Made by a program: the position numbers and the translations under genes. Shown here in pieces: positions 1-8,557 of a DNA stretch of 64,000 nt. Under the pieces are notes generated by a model. It ran no database searches and was not told the DNA's origin. It was given only the letters and a program-made list of their open reading frames with translations. Origin of the DNA: Phycisphaerales bacterium (GTDB lineage Bacteria; Planctomycetota; Phycisphaerae; Phycisphaerales; UBA1924); contig JAHDXL010000004.1 of assembly GCA_023382935.1 (NCBI GenBank), forward strand, positions 148,122-212,121, in the 5' to 3' direction. Numbering within the stretch: position 1 is the first letter of the stretch; each line of letters starts with the position of its first letter.

Positions 1-90
1 TTTTTTCCCGGAATAAAAAAAACCACCTTGGTTTTTGGGGTGCGGTTGGTGCGTTTGGGGGGCTTTTACCCCCCCCCCCCCCCCCCCCCC
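1..90. other. Low-complexity contig end with poly-C run
   Basis: The first ~68 bases are rich in homopolymers (T6, A8, T5, several G4-G6 runs) and are followed by 22 consecutive C at 69-90. This is unlike anything else in the window and is typical of low-quality sequence at an assembly edge. No gene is supported before 254. Confidence 0.7.
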
Positions 91-253
91 GCTTGTCAAG
101 ACGCTTCCCCGACTGCATGACGACATTTGCCTGGGCTTCACACTTGCAACAGAGCGCTCACCCAAGTTTGTGCCCATGGCGACCTTTCACGCACGAGAGT
201 GGGCCAAACTCCCCTGATCGGTGCGAGCCCGCGCCGTGTGCTACCGTGTTCTC

Positions 254-1123
254 ATGCGGCCGGCTGTCTTCATCGATCGCGACGACACGCTCAACCTCAA
301 CACCGACCTGCCCGCCCAGGCGTGGGGCGCCGGGCGGCGGGGCGACTTGCTCAACCCCGCGTTTGTGCAACTGCTGCCGCGGGCGCTCGAGGCCTGTGTG
401 CGCCTGCGCGACGCAGGGTTCACGCTGGTCGTGTACACCAACCAGAGCGGGGTGGCCTTCGGCAGCGGCACTCTGCGCGACGTCGATGCCACCAACGCGC
501 GGCTCGACGAACTGCTGACAGTCGACGGCGAGCGGCTGATCGAGGCGTTTTACTCGTCACCGTTTCACCCCGAAGGCACCTGCGAGCCGTTCAACCGAGC
601 CCACGACTGGCGCAAGCCCGGGCCGGGGATGATTGTCGCGGCGGCGCGCGAACTGGGCATCGACCTCGATCACTCGTGGATCGTCGGTGATCATGCGCGC
701 GATCGCGAGGCGGGCATCGCGGCCGGCATCGCGGCGCAACGAGCGCTCAAGATTGGACCCGAGGAAGTGCATGCCGACCTGGCCGAGGCGGCCGAGCACA
801 TCATCCGCGCAGCCGAGCAGGCGCGCGGGCGCGGCGCGGCGACGACGATCGTGCGTCTGCGGGCCGAGAATGCGGCCCTGCTCGACGAGGCCGCGGAAAC
901 CGTGCTTTCCTCGGGTCGGGCGATCGCGGAGCGCACGGGCGTGCGAGTGGTGAACATGGAGGTGCGGGGCGGGCAGGTTGAGGCGGTGCTGGAGACGCAC
1001 CGGCTGGCGGCCCTGGGCTTTGCGGGGGAACTGCGCCGGGCGGTGAACCGCTGGGCGGCGGCCCGGTTCGGGCGCGGTATCTTCGCCGAAGCGCCGGGGA
1101 ACAATCCCAATGACAATGCGTGA
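254..1123 (+). CDS. gmhB: HAD phosphatase, GmhB-like (heptose 1,7-bisphosphate phosphatase family), with extra C-terminal domain
   Basis: The N-terminal ~175 residues follow the HisB-N/GmhB pattern: FIDRDDTLN (D8, D10 nucleophile and acid), VVYTNQSGV, WRKPGPGM and VGDHARDREAG. The family removes the C7 phosphate of heptose bisphosphate for the LPS inner core. I place the start at ATG 254, because the in-frame GTG at 221 would add 11 residues before the conserved start of the fold. Two things are odd. The zinc loop that reads C-x-H...C-x-C in E. coli GmhB is mostly replaced here (S, F, H, W at those positions). About 110 further residues follow the HAD fold and belong to no domain I recognise; E. 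coli GmhB has 191 residues and this has 289. The overlapping heptosyltransferase-like gene downstream supports an LPS role. The exact substrate is inferred. Confidence 0.75.
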   Translation: MRPAVFIDRDDTLNLNTDLPAQAWGAGRRGDLLNPAFVQLLPRALEACVRLRDAGFTLVVYTNQSGVAFGSGTLRDVDATNARLDELLTVDGERLIEAFYSSPFHPEGTCEPFNRAHDWRKPGPGMIVAAARELGIDLDHSWIVGDHARDREAGIAAGIAAQRALKIGPEEVHADLAEAAEHIIRAAEQARGRGAATTIVRLRAENAALLDEAAETVLSSGRAIAERTGVRVVNMEVRGGQVEAVLETHRLAALGFAGELRRAVNRWAAARFGRGIFAEAPGNNPNDNA

Positions 1124-2216
1124 ACGCATACTGGTGGTCCTGCCGAGTTGGGTGGGCGACGTGGTGATGGCCACGCCGGCGCTGCGCCTGCTGCGCGAGC
1201 GCAGGCCCGAGGCGCACCTCACGGCGCTGCTGCGCCCCGACCTTGCTGAACTGCTCGAAGGCTCGACGGTGGTCGATGCGATGGAGACGGGCGATGCGCG
1301 CGGGCTCTTCGGCCCGTTCGCGGCGGGGCGACAGATCCGCCGGGGTCAGTTTCACTCGGCGCTGCTGCTGACGAACTCGTTTTCGACGGCCCTAGCGACG
1401 TGGCTGGGCAACGTGCCGCGGCGCGTGGGCTATGACCGCGACGGGCGCGGCCCACTGCTGACCGACCCGCTGCTCGCTCCGCGTGATCGCCGCGGTTGGC
1501 AGGTGGTGCCGGCGGTGCGGTATTACGTCCACGCGGTGGAAGCGATGCTTGGCGGGGCACGCGCGCTTGCCCCTATGCCGCCGACGTCGCTGACGCACGC
1601 GCCGCTCGGGGCGGCCGAGGGCACACGGCTGGAGTTGGCGCTCAGCCCCGTGCAGGAATCGCGGGCACGAGCGGTGCTCGAGCGTGGAGGTGTCGTGCCC
1701 GGCGAGGGGTACGCGCTGCTCAACCCGGGCGGCAACAACCCCGCCAAGCGCTGGCCGACGGATCGCTTCGCACAGTTGGCCGATCACCTGAGCGAGAAGC
1801 ATGGATTGCGTGTGCTGGTCAATGGCTCGCCAAGCGAGCGCGCGGTGGTGGATGCGATCTCGGGCGCCTGCCGGCGCGCGCCGGCGCGATTGACGGAACT
1901 CGGCATGACACTGGGCGCACTCAAGGGCATCGTGCGCGGGGCCCGGCTGATGGTGACCAACGACACCGGCCCAAGGCACATCGCGGCCGCCTTTGGCGTG
2001 CCTCTGGTCAGCCTTTTCGGGCCGACGGACCCGCGCTGGACGACGATCCCCGTGATCGCGCTGCCCGACGGATCGCCCGGCGAGGTGATCCTGATCGCCA
2101 ATCGCGACCTGCCCGTCGAGCGGCTCTCCAACGACGAGCCCGCAAACTCGCGGATCGAGCGGATCAGCGTGGAGGAAGTCGTGGCGGCGGTGGACCGGAT
2201 GCTGGGGGTCCGATAG
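1110..2216 (+). CDS. Glycosyltransferase family 9, ADP-heptose:LPS heptosyltransferase-like
   Basis: This 368-residue protein opens with ILVVLPSWVGDVVMATPALR, the N-terminal Rossmann signature of GT9 heptosyltransferases (WaaF/WaaC type). Its C-terminal half carries ALLNPGGNNPAKRWP and VTNDTGPRHIAAAFGVP followed by LFGPTDP, which form the nucleotide-sugar pocket of the family. The product should be a peripheral inner-membrane enzyme that adds heptose to lipid A-Kdo. It overlaps the GmhB-like gene by 14 bases, which implies translational coupling. The paralog (heptosyltransferase I or II) is not settled by the sequence, so no symbol is given. Confidence 0.85.
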   Translation: MTMRERILVVLPSWVGDVVMATPALRLLRERRPEAHLTALLRPDLAELLEGSTVVDAMETGDARGLFGPFAAGRQIRRGQFHSALLLTNSFSTALATWLGNVPRRVGYDRDGRGPLLTDPLLAPRDRRGWQVVPAVRYYVHAVEAMLGGARALAPMPPTSLTHAPLGAAEGTRLELALSPVQESRARAVLERGGVVPGEGYALLNPGGNNPAKRWPTDRFAQLADHLSEKHGLRVLVNGSPSERAVVDAISGACRRAPARLTELGMTLGALKGIVRGARLMVTNDTGPRHIAAAFGVPLVSLFGPTDPRWTTIPVIALPDGSPGEVILIANRDLPVERLSNDEPANSRIERISVEEVVAAVDRMLGVR

Positions 2217-2267
2217 GGGATTTGCGGAATTTGGTCGGGTCGGAGTGGCGGGCACACGCCATTCTGC

Positions 2268-2295
2268 TTGACCGGTGCGGGCGCTTCTCTACCAT
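2268..2295 (+). promoter_or_regulatory. Candidate sigma-70 type promoter for tRNA-Ala
   Basis: TTGACC (2268-2273) is separated by 16 bases from TACCAT (2290-2295). The predicted transcription start near 2302 lies about 43 bases before the tRNA. Spacing is one base short of optimal and the -10 matches 4 of 6. This is inference from pattern only. Confidence 0.45.
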
Positions 2296-2344
2296 TGGAT
2301 GCTTCAGAACGGTCGCTTCGGCGGCCGATACATCACGAGTTTGC

Positions 2345-2417
2345 GGGGACGTAGCTCAGTTGGTAGAGCGCTTCCATGGCATGGAAGAGGTCGTCGGTTC
2401 GACCCCGATCGTCTCCA
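2345..2417 (+). tRNA. tRNA-Ala (anticodon GGC)
   Basis: A full cloverleaf can be folded by eye. The acceptor is GGGGACG/CGTCTCC, the D arm GCTC-AGTTGGTA-GAGC, the anticodon stem CTTCC/GGAAG around loop ATGGCAT (anticodon GGC, reads GCC), and the T arm GTCGG-TTCGACC-CCGAT (loop TTCGA core). The third acceptor pair is G3:U70, the alanyl-tRNA synthetase identity element. The terminal CCA is not encoded (ACTT follows). Confidence 0.95.
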
Positions 2418-2424
2418 CTTCAAG

Positions 2425-2451
2425 GCCTCCGGCATATGCCGGGGGTCTTTT
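2425..2451 (+). terminator. Rho-independent terminator after tRNA-Ala
   Basis: CCTCCGGCA pairs with TGCCGGGGG across a very short TA loop and is followed by TCTTTT. It lies eight bases after the tRNA discriminator base. Confidence 0.75.
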
Positions 2452-2467
2452 GCATGGGGCCGGGCTT

Positions 2468-2908
2468 TCAAGTCTGGTGCGGGTCCGGTCCATCGGGCGG
2501 TCTTTCCCGATCTTCGAGCATCGCCCGCCCGACGATGTGCCACTCGTCCAAGGCCGCCAACTCGGCGTTGGGCTGGGTGGAGGGAAACGGGGCGTATCGT
2601 CCGAGCAGCAGCGTATCGATGAGGTACGAGAGCATCAGCAGATCGTGCTGGTCATCGGTTCCGCCGTACTGCTCCGGGTCTCGATTGACGGTGCATTCGA
2701 TGGACGACCACAGATCCCCATCCTGTTGGAATCGCAGGATGTAGAGGCAGATTCCTGTCCAACTGCGGTGAAAGTGGAGCGCGTCATCTTCCCAGAAGAT
2801 GAACCACTTGTCTTCCATCTGCTGCGGAATCACGCCGGCGTGCAACCGCTCCATGTCGTGGTTCCGGAATGGACGGCGCAAAGCAAGACGGGTGCATGCG
2901 GCCGGCAT
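2468..2908 (-). CDS. Conserved hypothetical protein, FHRSWTG-type
   Basis: This 146-residue protein has a recognisable conserved core: RPFRNHDMERLH, MEDKWFIFWEDDALHFHRSWTG and a C-terminal ELAALDEWHIVG. I know this type as an uncharacterised family of small soluble proteins, and no activity can be assigned. I chose ATG 2908, preceded by GGAAGG about nine bases upstream. An open frame extends to 3010, but that extension looks non-homologous. It is encoded opposite to the tRNA and stands alone; the next gene upstream on this strand starts at 4532. Confidence 0.7.
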   Translation of the reverse strand: MPAACTRLALRRPFRNHDMERLHAGVIPQQMEDKWFIFWEDDALHFHRSWTGICLYILRFQQDGDLWSSIECTVNRDPEQYGGTDDQHDLLMLSYLIDTLLLGRYAPFPSTQPNAELAALDEWHIVGRAMLEDRERPPDGPDPHQT

Positions 2909-3068
2909 CGGCAGTGCCTTCCAGTCTGACCTTTGCGCCGCTCGCATGGGTGATGATATCGCCATGTCGGCAAAGTCCGCAGCCCGAGACCGAGGGAATG
3001 GAGATGCCAATCCCGCAAGCGCGGGGGCCTGCGGCGTTCAGCGTTAGTGGCTCCCATGGTCGCGCGAC

Positions 3069-4532
3069 TCAGGGGCAGCCGGCGCTGAAGACCTGGAGAT
3101 AGGCCGAAACATCGAAGAAGTTCAACATGCCGTCGGAGTTCCAGTCGGCCGAAGTACTCTGGGCGCTGAAGTCCTGTAGGAAGGCGGCGACATCGAAGAA
3201 GTTGAGCATTCCGTCGTGGTTGAGATCTGCGCCATGTCCCAGCGTGCTGGCGTCGCAGGCGTCAATCACACCGTCGTAGTTGAAGTCGTAGAGGCAGAAG
3301 TTGTTGGCGAAGTCGCAGAGGGTGACTCGGCCGTCGACGATTCCGTCGCAATCCCAGGTGCCGCCGTCGTACTGGGAGATGAAGGCATCAACCTGGGTGC
3401 GATCGCCAGATCCTGCCAACCCGTCGCCGTTCACGTCGCCGGGCGTCAGCCCGAAGCCGATGTCGGTCCAGACATAGCGTGCGTCCGCCTCCGGACCGGT
3501 GTAGGCCGTGCCGATCAGTGCCGTCACTCTCCATTCGCCGGGGGCGAGAAAATCAAACGGGTTCTGGTTCTCCCACTCGTGCCAGAGTGTCCGGAGGTTG
3601 CCGGTGGCAAACGTGGCGTTGTCGGCCAGATCAACCAATGCCTCCTGCATGCTCGTGTGATTGAGCAGACTGTTGTCTGCCTCCTGCACGGGCTGCCCCG
3701 CCAGCAATGCGGCGCCTTGCATGGTCAGCGGAAAGACCAGTTCGACGATGGTGCGATCCAGGAGCGCGTCATGGCGCCAGCGGACATCGACCAGCGGGTC
3801 GAAGAGACCGAAGTCCGACCCACCCCAGAAGGCGCTGAGACTCGAGAAGGAGATGGCACGTTCGAAAAAGCGCCCACGGAGAATCCATGTCTCACCCACT
3901 TCGAACGTGTCGTTCGCAACGCCTGACTGCGAGATGATGGTCGGAACCCAGCACCCACAGAGCGTGAAGGCAAACTCAGCCCCGCTGCGTTCAAACTGCG
4001 GACCGGAGTTGAAGTTGGAGTTGATGTGGTTTCGCCACACCGCCACACGCTCCGAGATCGATCCTGCGGGAGTCGTGCCGAAGCGTGCGACGCTGGCCAG
4101 GAAGCGGCCCTGGGCCACCGACCACAACTCGCCTCCCGAGTCCTTGTCCTTGTCGACGTCAAATTCAATGAACCCATACACTGGGCGTGGGCCGAAAAGG
4201 AACGGGTCATAGTTTCCGCCGGCCTGCCCAACGCCCAGCGGCCCGGGAGGCGAAACCAACCCGTCAAACTCCAGGCGCAGTCGCAGCAAGTGTCCGTTGC
4301 TCACCGGCGAGCCGGAATACGGGTCGGTGGTTGGCGTCGGGCTCGACCACGAGTTGACCTCGACGGTGACTAGGTCGATCGGGTCGCCAGGCGGCAGAAG
4401 TCCGTCGTTTCCCGCGTCGGTGCGACGGAACACCGCGTCGCCGATCGGGTCGGGCCACACCCGGCTCCAGTCATCCCCCCGGACCGGAAGGGCGGTGGCA
4501 GTGAGCAACAGAATGGCCGCGAGCCTGGTCAT
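3069..4532 (-). CDS. Secreted protein with C-terminal GC-type dockerin tail
   Basis: This 487-residue protein starts with a signal peptide ([19 protein letters not shown]). A ~330-residue extracellular body without a recognised enzyme fold follows, containing stretches such as VYGFIEFDVDKDKDSGGE. The last ~130 residues hold dockerin-like calcium loops (GDVNGDGLAG, YDFNYDGVIDACD, DLNHDGMLNFFDVAAFL, DWNSDGMLNFFDVSAYL) and end in SAGCP. This matches the GC-type dockerin tail known from Phycisphaerales secreted proteins; its presumed role is anchoring or sorting. Its ATG overlaps the stop of the upstream response regulator by four bases, so it should be co-transcribed with the two-component system. 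Function of the body is unknown. Confidence 0.85.
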   Translation of the reverse strand: MTRLAAILLLTATALPVRGDDWSRVWPDPIGDAVFRRTDAGNDGLLPPGDPIDLVTVEVNSWSSPTPTTDPYSGSPVSNGHLLRLRLEFDGLVSPPGPLGVGQAGGNYDPFLFGPRPVYGFIEFDVDKDKDSGGELWSVAQGRFLASVARFGTTPAGSISERVAVWRNHINSNFNSGPQFERSGAEFAFTLCGCWVPTIISQSGVANDTFEVGETWILRGRFFERAISFSSLSAFWGGSDFGLFDPLVDVRWRHDALLDRTIVELVFPLTMQGAALLAGQPVQEADNSLLNHTSMQEALVDLADNATFATGNLRTLWHEWENQNPFDFLAPGEWRVTALIGTAYTGPEADARYVWTDIGFGLTPGDVNGDGLAGSGDRTQVDAFISQYDGGTWDCDGIVDGRVTLCDFANNFCLYDFNYDGVIDACDASTLGHGADLNHDGMLNFFDVAAFLQDFSAQSTSADWNSDGMLNFFDVSAYLQVFSAGCP

Positions 4533-5956
4533 CGCCCCGCCAACTCCTGGATGACATCGTCCAGTTTGTAGCGCTCGATCCGGTAGCGGAAACTGGATCG
4601 CTGCATGCCGATGAGGCGGGCCGCCCGCGAGACATTTCCTCGCGTTCTCGCCAGCGCCTGGATCATCAATTCGCGTTCGACGTCTTCGGCCGTGTGGATC
4701 CCGCTGTCAAAGTCGAACCGAAGCCCCGATTCACCCGCAGTCGGCGAGGGCGCCGCGCCGGTGATGAGACCAAGGTCGCCGATGTCAACGACGTCGTCCT
4801 CGGTCAGCATGGCGGCCCGCTGCACGGCGTTGATCAGTTCGCGCACATTGCCCACCCAGGCATGGGTGCTGATGCACCGCTCGGCCGCTGGCGTGAAACG
4901 CGCCGACGTGCGCCCATATTCAGCCCGATAACGGTCGAGCATCCGGCGCGCGATCAGCAGTGCATCGCCCGGGCGGGATCGCAGCGGCGGGATCTTCACC
5001 GTGAAGGCATTGAGCCGGTAGAACAGGTCGCGTCGGAATCGACCCTGCGCCACGTCTTGTTCAAGGTCGTGATTGGTCGCCGCAATGACGCGCGCACGCA
5101 CCGTCCGTTCCCTGGTGCCGCCGACGCGCCGGAAGCAGCCCTTCTCGAGCACTGTGAGCAGTTTGGTCTGCATCTCGATGGGCAGGTCTCCGATCTCGTC
5201 GAGGAAGATGGTGCCCCCGTCAGCCATCTCGAAGAGGCCTTCCTTGGTCTCGCGCGCGTCGGTGAAGGCGCCCTTCTCATAGCCGAAGAGTTCGCCTTCG
5301 ACCAGTTGCGGCGGCAGAGCCGAGCAGTTGATGTGCACGAACGGCCGCCCGGGCGGTCCGGCCGACTCGTGGATGTGACGGGCCAGCACGCCCTTTCCCG
5401 TGCCGGTCTCGCCGAGCAGCAGAATCGTCGGCATGGCGCCGTTGGCTTCGCCGCTGCGGGGCAGCACGGGCATTCGAGCCAGTTTCTCGCACAACTCAAC
5501 CGCCCGGCGCCACGGTTCACTGTCGCCGATGGGTCGATCGAGTTCCGCGCTCCGTCGGTCCAGCCGCTCGAACAACTGGAGTCGCCGCTTTGACGCCCGC
5601 TCTTCGCACAGGCGGGCGATCAGCGGACGCAACTCCTCGAGTCTGACCGGCTTCTCAAGGAAGTCGTCGGCCCCGAGTTTCATCGCCCGCACCGCCAGTT
5701 CAATCGAGCCGAACCCGGTCATGACCACGATCGCGCCCGTGAAGCCTTCGGCACGCAACTGCTCGACCAACTGCACGCCGTCGTGCGGGCCAAGGTTGTA
5801 ATCCGTCAGCACCACGTCGTAGACCGACGAGTCCAGCTGCCGCCGGGCGTCGGGTAGCGCCGCGGCCTCGGCCACGTCGTGCCCTTCCTTGCGCAGGAAC
5901 CGCACCACCCCAAAACGGAGGTCGTTGTCGTCCTCGATGACCAAGATCCTGGCCAA
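4529..5956 (-). CDS. NtrC-family sigma-54-dependent response regulator
   Basis: The 475 residues show all three NtrC domains. The receiver (~1-115) has IEDD at 7-10, phospho-acceptor D52 in TDYNLG and K102 in EKP. The AAA+ domain has Walker A GETGTGKG (182-189), GAFTDA (229-234) and Walker [12 protein letters not shown]-terminal Fis-type HTH follows ([20 protein letters not shown]). GAFTDA differs from the commonest GAFTGA loop, but the key threonine is kept, so sigma-54 activation is expected. The gene follows the histidine kinase by 30 bases and overlaps the dockerin protein gene at ATGA. A sigma-54-like promoter at 8467-8482 is an obvious candidate target. Confidence 0.93.
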   Translation of the reverse strand: MARILVIEDDNDLRFGVVRFLRKEGHDVAEAAALPDARRQLDSSVYDVVLTDYNLGPHDGVQLVEQLRAEGFTGAIVVMTGFGSIELAVRAMKLGADDFLEKPVRLEELRPLIARLCEERASKRRLQLFERLDRRSAELDRPIGDSEPWRRAVELCEKLARMPVLPRSGEANGAMPTILLLGETGTGKGVLARHIHESAGPPGRPFVHINCSALPPQLVEGELFGYEKGAFTDARETKEGLFEMADGGTIFLDEIGDLPIEMQTKLLTVLEKGCFRRVGGTRERTVRARVIAATNHDLEQDVAQGRFRRDLFYRLNAFTVKIPPLRSRPGDALLIARRMLDRYRAEYGRTSARFTPAAERCISTHAWVGNVRELINAVQRAAMLTEDDVVDIGDLGLITGAAPSPTAGESGLRFDFDSGIHTAEDVERELMIQALARTRGNVSRAARLIGMQRSSFRYRIERYKLDDVIQELAGR

Positions 5957-5986
5957 GCCTGTCTCCAGTGTGGCCAGTTGTGGCCA

Positions 5987-7453
5987 CTATTGCAAGGGCA
6001 ATGTGAACTCAAACACCGACCCGCCCGAAGCCTGTGGCCTTTCAGAAGGGGGCACCAACCGAATCGTGCCCCCGTGCTGCTCGGCCACTCGCCTGGCAAT
6101 TGCAAGCCCAATGCCAGTCCCCGTCGGACGAGTGGTCATGTATGGACGGAAGATCGCCTCTGCCAGATCGGGCGGAACGCCCGGCCCTGCGTCACTCACG
6201 CAAATGTGCCACTTCGAGTTCTCGGACGTCAGGTCGATTGACACCGTCGCTCCCTCGGGGCTGAACTCGATGGCATTGCTGATGACGGCCGACAACGCGT
6301 GCCCCAGATGCGACGGGTCGAAGCGAACGGTGCCGGGCAAACGCCCGATGTGCAGCGAAAGCACGACCCCGCGCGTCTCGGCCTCGGGACGGTGTGCGTC
6401 GAGCAACGCCCGCACCCACGGCTCCACCTCGGTCTCGCGCACGCTCAGTTCCAGTGGGGTCGAAGCCCGCAGCACGTCGCGCAGCCAGCCCTCGAATCGG
6501 TCCACCGCCCGCAAAATGCGATCCTGCACTTCGACCAAATCGGAGTCGGGCGGGAGTTCGGCGCGAGTGGTTTCCGCCAGGGCGCGGATGCCCGAGAGAG
6601 GGCGGCGCAGGTTGTGAACGATGCGCCGATTCATCTCGCCGATGGCCGCCAGGCGCTCGCGCTCGATGCGCTCCTCGTGCATCTGCGCCAGCGTTTCGGC
6701 CATGTGGTTGACCTCGCGCGAGAGTTCAGCCAGTTCGTCGCCGCCCCGCACCTCGACGCGGTGCGACAGGTCGCCCGAACCGATACGAAGGGCCGCCTCG
6801 CGCAGTCTGGAAACTGGACGAATGAGCCAGCGACGAACGAGAATCGCGCCCAGCACGCCGGCAAGCACCACGCCCAGACCCGAGACGATCAGGAGTATCT
6901 TGACCAGTCCACCCAGTTCCCGCTCGTGGTCGACCGCCAGCGTGGCGTCAGCGAGAATGCGCCCCTCGAGGCGCTCGATCAGTTCATGCAGCGAGCCGAG
7001 GCGCGCGGCCAGATCGAGTCGCTGCTCGGACGACGGCGCGTCCCACCACCTCGCCGCCAGTGACTCGATTTCCGACAACCGGTCACGCAGATTCCGCGTC
7101 GTGCTGACGCCTGATCGCACCAGGTAGGAAGGGTTGGCCTCCAGGCGCGACATCGCGTCCCGGGCGCGGGCGACGGCCGAATCAAACGCGCCGCGATCCA
7201 GAACGATTGGCTGGCCCTGTTCGATGTGGGCAACCAGTTGGCCAACGCCGCGTTCAAAGCCCAGGGCCGCCGATTGGTCCTCGACCCCTCGCTTCAGTTG
7301 GTGCAGCCCGAGCAGAACTTCCTGCATGCTCAGGAGGGGCCAACTCAGTTCGCGGGCCAAGAAGAGCATGCTCCACGCGGCCACGCCGATGTTGATCGCG
7401 GCCGTCACGCTCAGGACGGCGTACAGAAGCCCGAACTTCTGCTGGATGCGCAT
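5987..7453 (-). CDS. Membrane sensor histidine kinase with HAMP domain
   Basis: TM1 spans ~8-34, then a ~150-residue periplasmic helical sensor region with no recognised fold, TM2 at ~183-207 and HAMP at ~208-260. The H box is IVHNLRRPLSGI (H280), the N box SAVISNAIEFSPEG (N393), then DAGPG (D421) and the G2 box GTGIGLAIARR. Arginine in HNLRRPL replaces the usual E/T-rich H box (HELRTPL). The length of 488 fits the class. The pilin-like gene upstream ends seven bases before this ATG, and the response regulator follows, so the three are one unit. The signal sensed is unknown. Confidence 0.93.
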   Translation of the reverse strand: MRIQQKFGLLYAVLSVTAAINIGVAAWSMLFLARELSWPLLSMQEVLLGLHQLKRGVEDQSAALGFERGVGQLVAHIEQGQPIVLDRGAFDSAVARARDAMSRLEANPSYLVRSGVSTTRNLRDRLSEIESLAARWWDAPSSEQRLDLAARLGSLHELIERLEGRILADATLAVDHERELGGLVKILLIVSGLGVVLAGVLGAILVRRWLIRPVSRLREAALRIGSGDLSHRVEVRGGDELAELSREVNHMAETLAQMHEERIERERLAAIGEMNRRIVHNLRRPLSGIRALAETTRAELPPDSDLVEVQDRILRAVDRFEGWLRDVLRASTPLELSVRETEVEPWVRALLDAHRPEAETRGVVLSLHIGRLPGTVRFDPSHLGHALSAVISNAIEFSPEGATVSIDLTSENSKWHICVSDAGPGVPPDLAEAIFRPYMTTRPTGTGIGLAIARRVAEQHGGTIRLVPPSERPQASGGSVFEFTLPLQ

Positions 7454-7459
7454 GGCGCG

Positions 7460-8221
7460 TTAGCGTATCGGCTGAAAATCCCAGCGCCAGCCCGGCTCCT
7501 CCAGCGGCGTGCGGGACGAAGCCACGTGCCCGTCGATGAAGGCATAGTTCCCCCCGCCGTTGTGCCGGGCGGAAGGGAACCAGAAACGGCTGTCGGCGAA
7601 GATGTGTGAGTCGAGCGAGGGGGCCGAGTAGAGCGGAATCGAGCCCAGTTGTCCGGCCCGCTCGCCGTCGGCATCAAAAAGCAACGGCACGTCCGGGTGG
7701 TCGGCGATCGAGCCACGCAGGCGGACTGCCACCGCTCGCGGACGCCCTCGGGCGTCGATCACCTCGGCCCGGTGCAAGCGCAGATTGAAGGCGAACGAGA
7801 CGGCCTCGGGCGGTCCCACTGCTCCGCTGCTGCACGGCACCCGAGCGGCCAACACCAGCGGGGTGTGCACCTCTGGGCAGCGCATGGGATCGTTCCCCTG
7901 CTCGTCGGGCATGGTGACCTGATTGACCGAGCCCCAGTTCCAGAACTCATCGACACCGTACTGGCTCTCCTGAAACGTCTCGAGAGCGAAGTCGGGCCGA
8001 CTCTGGTCGTCGCCGCGATCGCCATGCAGCGTGTCGTCGGCGAAAATGGCAAAGTCGAAGGCGACGGTGCGCTGGCTCATCTGGCACTTGAACCCGCGGG
8101 CGGCGCCGATGGCCATGCGAAGGGCGGGCGCGACGATGGCGACGAGTAGTGCGATCACACCAAGGGTGACCAATAACTCGATCAGCGTGAACCCGCGATG
8201 CTCTCGGGGTATCGTGCCCAT
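7460..8221 (-). CDS. Pilin-like protein with type IV prepilin leader
   Basis: This 253-residue protein begins MGTIPREHRGFTLIELL, a type III signal peptide cut before F by prepilin peptidase, with the +5 glutamate. A hydrophobic helix (~12-35) follows. The C-terminal region has YAFIDGHVASS, the DGH(V) motif common in the large families of planctomycete pseudopilin-like proteins. ATG 8221 is preceded by AAAGGGAG at good distance; the longer frame to 8386 is not needed. It heads the operon with the kinase, the response regulator and a dockerin protein. It may be a sensor partner or a surface protein, and the role is not determined. Confidence 0.85.
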   Translation of the reverse strand: MGTIPREHRGFTLIELLVTLGVIALLVAIVAPALRMAIGAARGFKCQMSQRTVAFDFAIFADDTLHGDRGDDQSRPDFALETFQESQYGVDEFWNWGSVNQVTMPDEQGNDPMRCPEVHTPLVLAARVPCSSGAVGPPEAVSFAFNLRLHRAEVIDARGRPRAVAVRLRGSIADHPDVPLLFDADGERAGQLGSIPLYSAPSLDSHIFADSRFWFPSARHNGGGNYAFIDGHVASSRTPLEEPGWRWDFQPIR

Positions 8222-8557
8222 CCGCGCTCCCTTTTCCCGGAGGTGCATGGTACCTGAGAGATGAACTCGGCCGCAAGCGGGCTTGCAGGAAATTGTCTCT
8301 CGCCCCTGCAACTGAGGTAATTTGGATTTGTCGGGGACAGTTTGACTCGGAAAGCGGGGGGGGGGAACGGCCAGTCGGGGCCACACCGGTGGTACACAGG
8401 CGCGCCTGATTCACCTGGCGCAGGCCGAGACCTTCGTTTCAACATCAATCTCGGGGATCGCCGCTCTGGCACAGTTGTTGCAACAACGACCGACCTCACT
8501 GATCGGCACGCAAGGCCGCTCATCCAGTCCGCAACAACTCGAAAGAAGGAGTGTCTC
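8222..8557. other. Divergent intergenic region
   Basis: These 336 bases separate the pilin-kinase operon (minus) from the FG-GAP protein gene (plus). They hold a G10 run near 8356-8365, an 8-base palindrome CACCGGTG (8384-8391), a sigma-54-like promoter (8467-8482), a 14-base palindrome GTTGTTGCAACAAC (8474-8487) and a second copy of GCAACAAC at 8531-8538. No coding signal is seen. Confidence 0.6.
8467..8482 (+). promoter_or_regulatory. Sigma-54 (-24/-12) promoter
   Basis: TGGCACAGTTGTTGCA matches the consensus TGGCACGNNNNTTGCW at 11 of 12 fixed positions (A for G at position 7). GG (8468-8469) and GC (8480-8481) have the exact -24/-12 spacing. Transcription should start near 8493, 65 bases before ATG 8558. 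The palindrome CACCGGTG at 8384-8391 lies ~105 bases upstream of that start, where enhancer sites for NtrC-type activators usually sit. Confidence 0.7.
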
